Shown: in pieces, positions 6,474 to 7,083 of the stretch
Layout of the letters: each line of letters begins with the position of its first letter
Numbering within the stretch: the stretch's first letter is position 1
Program-made: the position numbers and the translations under genes
NCBI GenBank assembly: GCA_030666885.1
Contig: DAOUWY010000099.1
Span: 1-7,083 of the forward strand
Length of the DNA stretch: 7,083 nt
Direction of reading: 5' to 3'
DNA from: Methanosarcinales archaeon
Lineage (GTDB): Archaea > Halobacteriota > Methanosarcinia > Methanosarcinales > Methanocomedenaceae
Notes under the pieces: generated by a model
The model's database searches: none
The model's input: the letters and a program-made list of their open reading frames with translations, nothing else
Told to the model about the DNA's origin: nothing

Positions 6474-6651
6474 TAAAAAGCAAAACCTAAAAGAAAGACT
6501 TGAATTTGTACGTTTCTACAGCGGATGGGTCAAATCCGTACCAAATGAAGTATGGAGTAAACAGCAAACGGACTTTCTCAACAGTTTATTTGAAAATGCA
6601 GTCAATTATCCATTTTCACCAGAAAAGTATTTAAAATCACTTAAAAAATAA
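6457..6651 (+). CDS. 64-aa small protein paired with the nucleotidyltransferase
   Basis: A short, highly charged, probably helical protein with conserved-looking aromatics (FVRFYSGWVKSVPNEVWSKQ, residues 18-37, then QTDFLNSL). It has no membrane segment. It starts inside the end of the nucleotidyltransferase gene (17-nt overlap, different frame) with a modest AAGGT 7 nt upstream. The tight overlap and tiny size fit the small partner of a two-gene toxin-antitoxin-like module, with one gene modifying or neutralising the other. Which is toxin cannot be told. I recall similar W-x(n)-W-x-x-QQ small proteins next to nucleotidyltransferase genes in archaea, but this is unverified memory. Confidence 0.7.
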   Translation: MESNFDKKQNLKERLEFVRFYSGWVKSVPNEVWSKQQTDFLNSLFENAVNYPFSPEKYLKSLKK

Positions 6652-6912
6652 CTCGAAACCCATCTCTCAAAATAGAATGACCTCCTGCTCCCCTTCGTTG
6701 CATTTCATCTCCAGCCGTCCTGCTCCTCTCCCACTGTGAGAGAGAAACAGCTCGCCCATCCCAGCCAAACACTGAGACAGACGGCGTGCGGGTGTTCTGC
6801 ATGCAGGCGGCGGCCTCGGGGAGTGGTGAGTGCAGTGGGGGGACATCCATGGCTATTAAACTATATAATCGATGTAATATATTAAACCGCAGAGGTTCGC
6901 AGAGCATCCTTT
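6652..6912. other. Non-coding spacer with a G+C-rich block
   Basis: No convincing gene is seen in these ~260 bp; the one long minus-strand frame lacks any family feature. The segment 6680-6845 is clearly richer in G+C than the cassette genes before it. It contains a CTCTC/GAGAG hairpin (6736-6754) and a 10-bp palindrome CTGCATGCAG (6797-6806). After 6850 it returns to A/T-rich DNA with TATATAATC (6863-6871). No second attC-like palindrome is visible after the 64-aa gene. The patchwork composition suggests a junction of DNA from different sources. Confidence 0.5.
6887..6904 (+). repeat. CCGCAGAGG-type short repeat
   Basis: CCGCAGAGGTTCGCAGAG contains GCAGAG twice, 10 nt apart, resembling the CCGCAGATGAACGC units at 381-402. 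Such short units are scattered in intergenic DNA of many methanogens (recollection). It lies right next to the right-hand livM stub and may mark the insert's right junction. Confidence 0.4.
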
Positions 6913-6969
6913 GTTAAAAAAATTACTGATAAAGTCGCAGGTACTACATCCCGAGATATGCCTCTTTGA
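6913..6969 (+). pseudogene. livM: livM 3'-end remnant (right copy)
   Basis: The plus frame reads VKKITDKVAGTTSRDMPL and stops at TGA 6967-6969, against IKKITEKIAGTTSRDMPL in the intact livM. Glu to Asp and Ile to Val are conservative changes and two more differences are silent, so this tail evolved as livM protein before it was cut off. Similarity ends just upstream, near 6913. The rest of the gene is missing in the window. Confidence 0.85.
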
Positions 6970-7023
6970 CGTGGTTATTGTCAAGCAGTTCACTGCTTGC
7001 CCCTTCAAGGGTGATGCGCCCGG
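6916..7023. repeat. 108-bp direct repeat, right copy (livM/livF overlap)
   Basis: This copy pairs with 3753-3860 in the same orientation (102/108). In this copy the plus strand holds only a livM tail, while the minus strand continues into livF past the end of the repeat. Together with the left copy it brackets the accessory region. Confidence 0.95.
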
Positions 7024-7083
7024 TCTCAAGCACGTATCCACGGTTTGACGCTTCCAGTGCGTGATGGATATTTTGTTCAACCA
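6944..7083 (-). CDS. livF: Branched-chain amino acid ABC transporter ATPase LivF, C-terminal part (runs off the window)
   Basis: The minus strand encodes the last 45 residues of LivF, the cytoplasmic ATPase that powers LivHM. It begins VEQNIHHALEASNRGYVLET at the window edge, continues GRITLEGASSELLDNNHVKE and ends AYLGM with a TAG stop at 6946-6944. VEQN is the H-loop region of LivF, although the His of the H-loop itself is absent as in many LivF proteins. RGYVLETGRI is a family hallmark. Walker A, Walker B and the signature motif lie beyond the window. Its 3' end overlaps the livM remnant on the other strand by 26 bp (6944-6969). The gene is convergent to livKHM, whereas liv genes are usually all in one direction. 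Confidence 0.9.
   Translation of the reverse strand, partial: VEQNIHHALEASNRGYVLETGRITLEGASSELLDNNHVKEAYLGM

Noticed and set aside
6645..6850. Second attC site after the 64-aa gene
   Set aside because: ATAAC occurs at 6648-6652 but no matching GTTAT with paired inner boxes follows, so no attC-like fold could be supported.
6641..6907. 88-aa minus-strand frame in the right spacer
   Set aside because: It has odd composition and no family signature, and it runs into the livM stub. It is best seen as a random open frame in G+C-rich DNA.
1..7083. CRISPR array
   Set aside because: No regularly spaced direct repeats of 25-40 bp are visible; the only long direct repeat is the 108-bp pair.

Overview
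The window looks archaeal and euryarchaeal, most likely Methanosarcinales or an ANME-like relative. This rests on an A/T-rich TATA-type promoter ahead of the first gene, frequent ATA/AGG/AGA codons, a lipoprotein-anchored amino-acid transporter, and dispersed CGCAGATGAACGC-type repeats. The lineage call is inference only.

Layout. (1) 1-573 is gene-free and A/T-rich. It holds a 155-bp palindromic, MITE-like element (337-491) and a probable promoter (501-509). (2) 574-3806 is a codirectional branched-chain amino acid type ABC transporter operon: livK (lipoprotein binding protein), livH and livM (permeases). (3) About 3861-6912 is an A/T-rich accessory insert. It starts with the last ~45 codons of a XerC/IntI-like tyrosine recombinase broken by an amber codon. 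Two compact two-gene modules follow: a 220-aa protein with a possible HhH-GPD-like motif plus a 293-aa TPR-like protein, then a nucleotidyltransferase-fold protein plus a 64-aa partner. Between the modules lies a ~70-bp imperfect palindrome with the architecture of an integron attC site (5766-5835). Its 3' core GTTATACG matches GTTATGTG (4099-4106), found between the recombinase remnant and the first module. (4) 6913-7083 holds a second copy of the livM tail and, on the minus strand, the 3' end of livF, the ATPase subunit.

How it fits together. The 3' ends of livM (plus) and livF (minus) overlap by 26 bp, so the undisturbed locus had two convergent transporter transcription units. The accessory insert sits exactly at this junction and is flanked by 108-bp direct repeats (3753-3860 and 6916-7023, 102/108 identical). 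Each repeat carries the livM/livF overlap. The left repeat keeps the intact livM and a dead livF stub; the right repeat keeps livF and a dead livM stub. Recombination between the repeats would remove 3163 bp and restore the junction. The most interesting reading is a decayed integron-like gene-cassette platform in an archaeal chromosome, carrying uncharacterised two-gene cassettes, one of them toxin-antitoxin-like.
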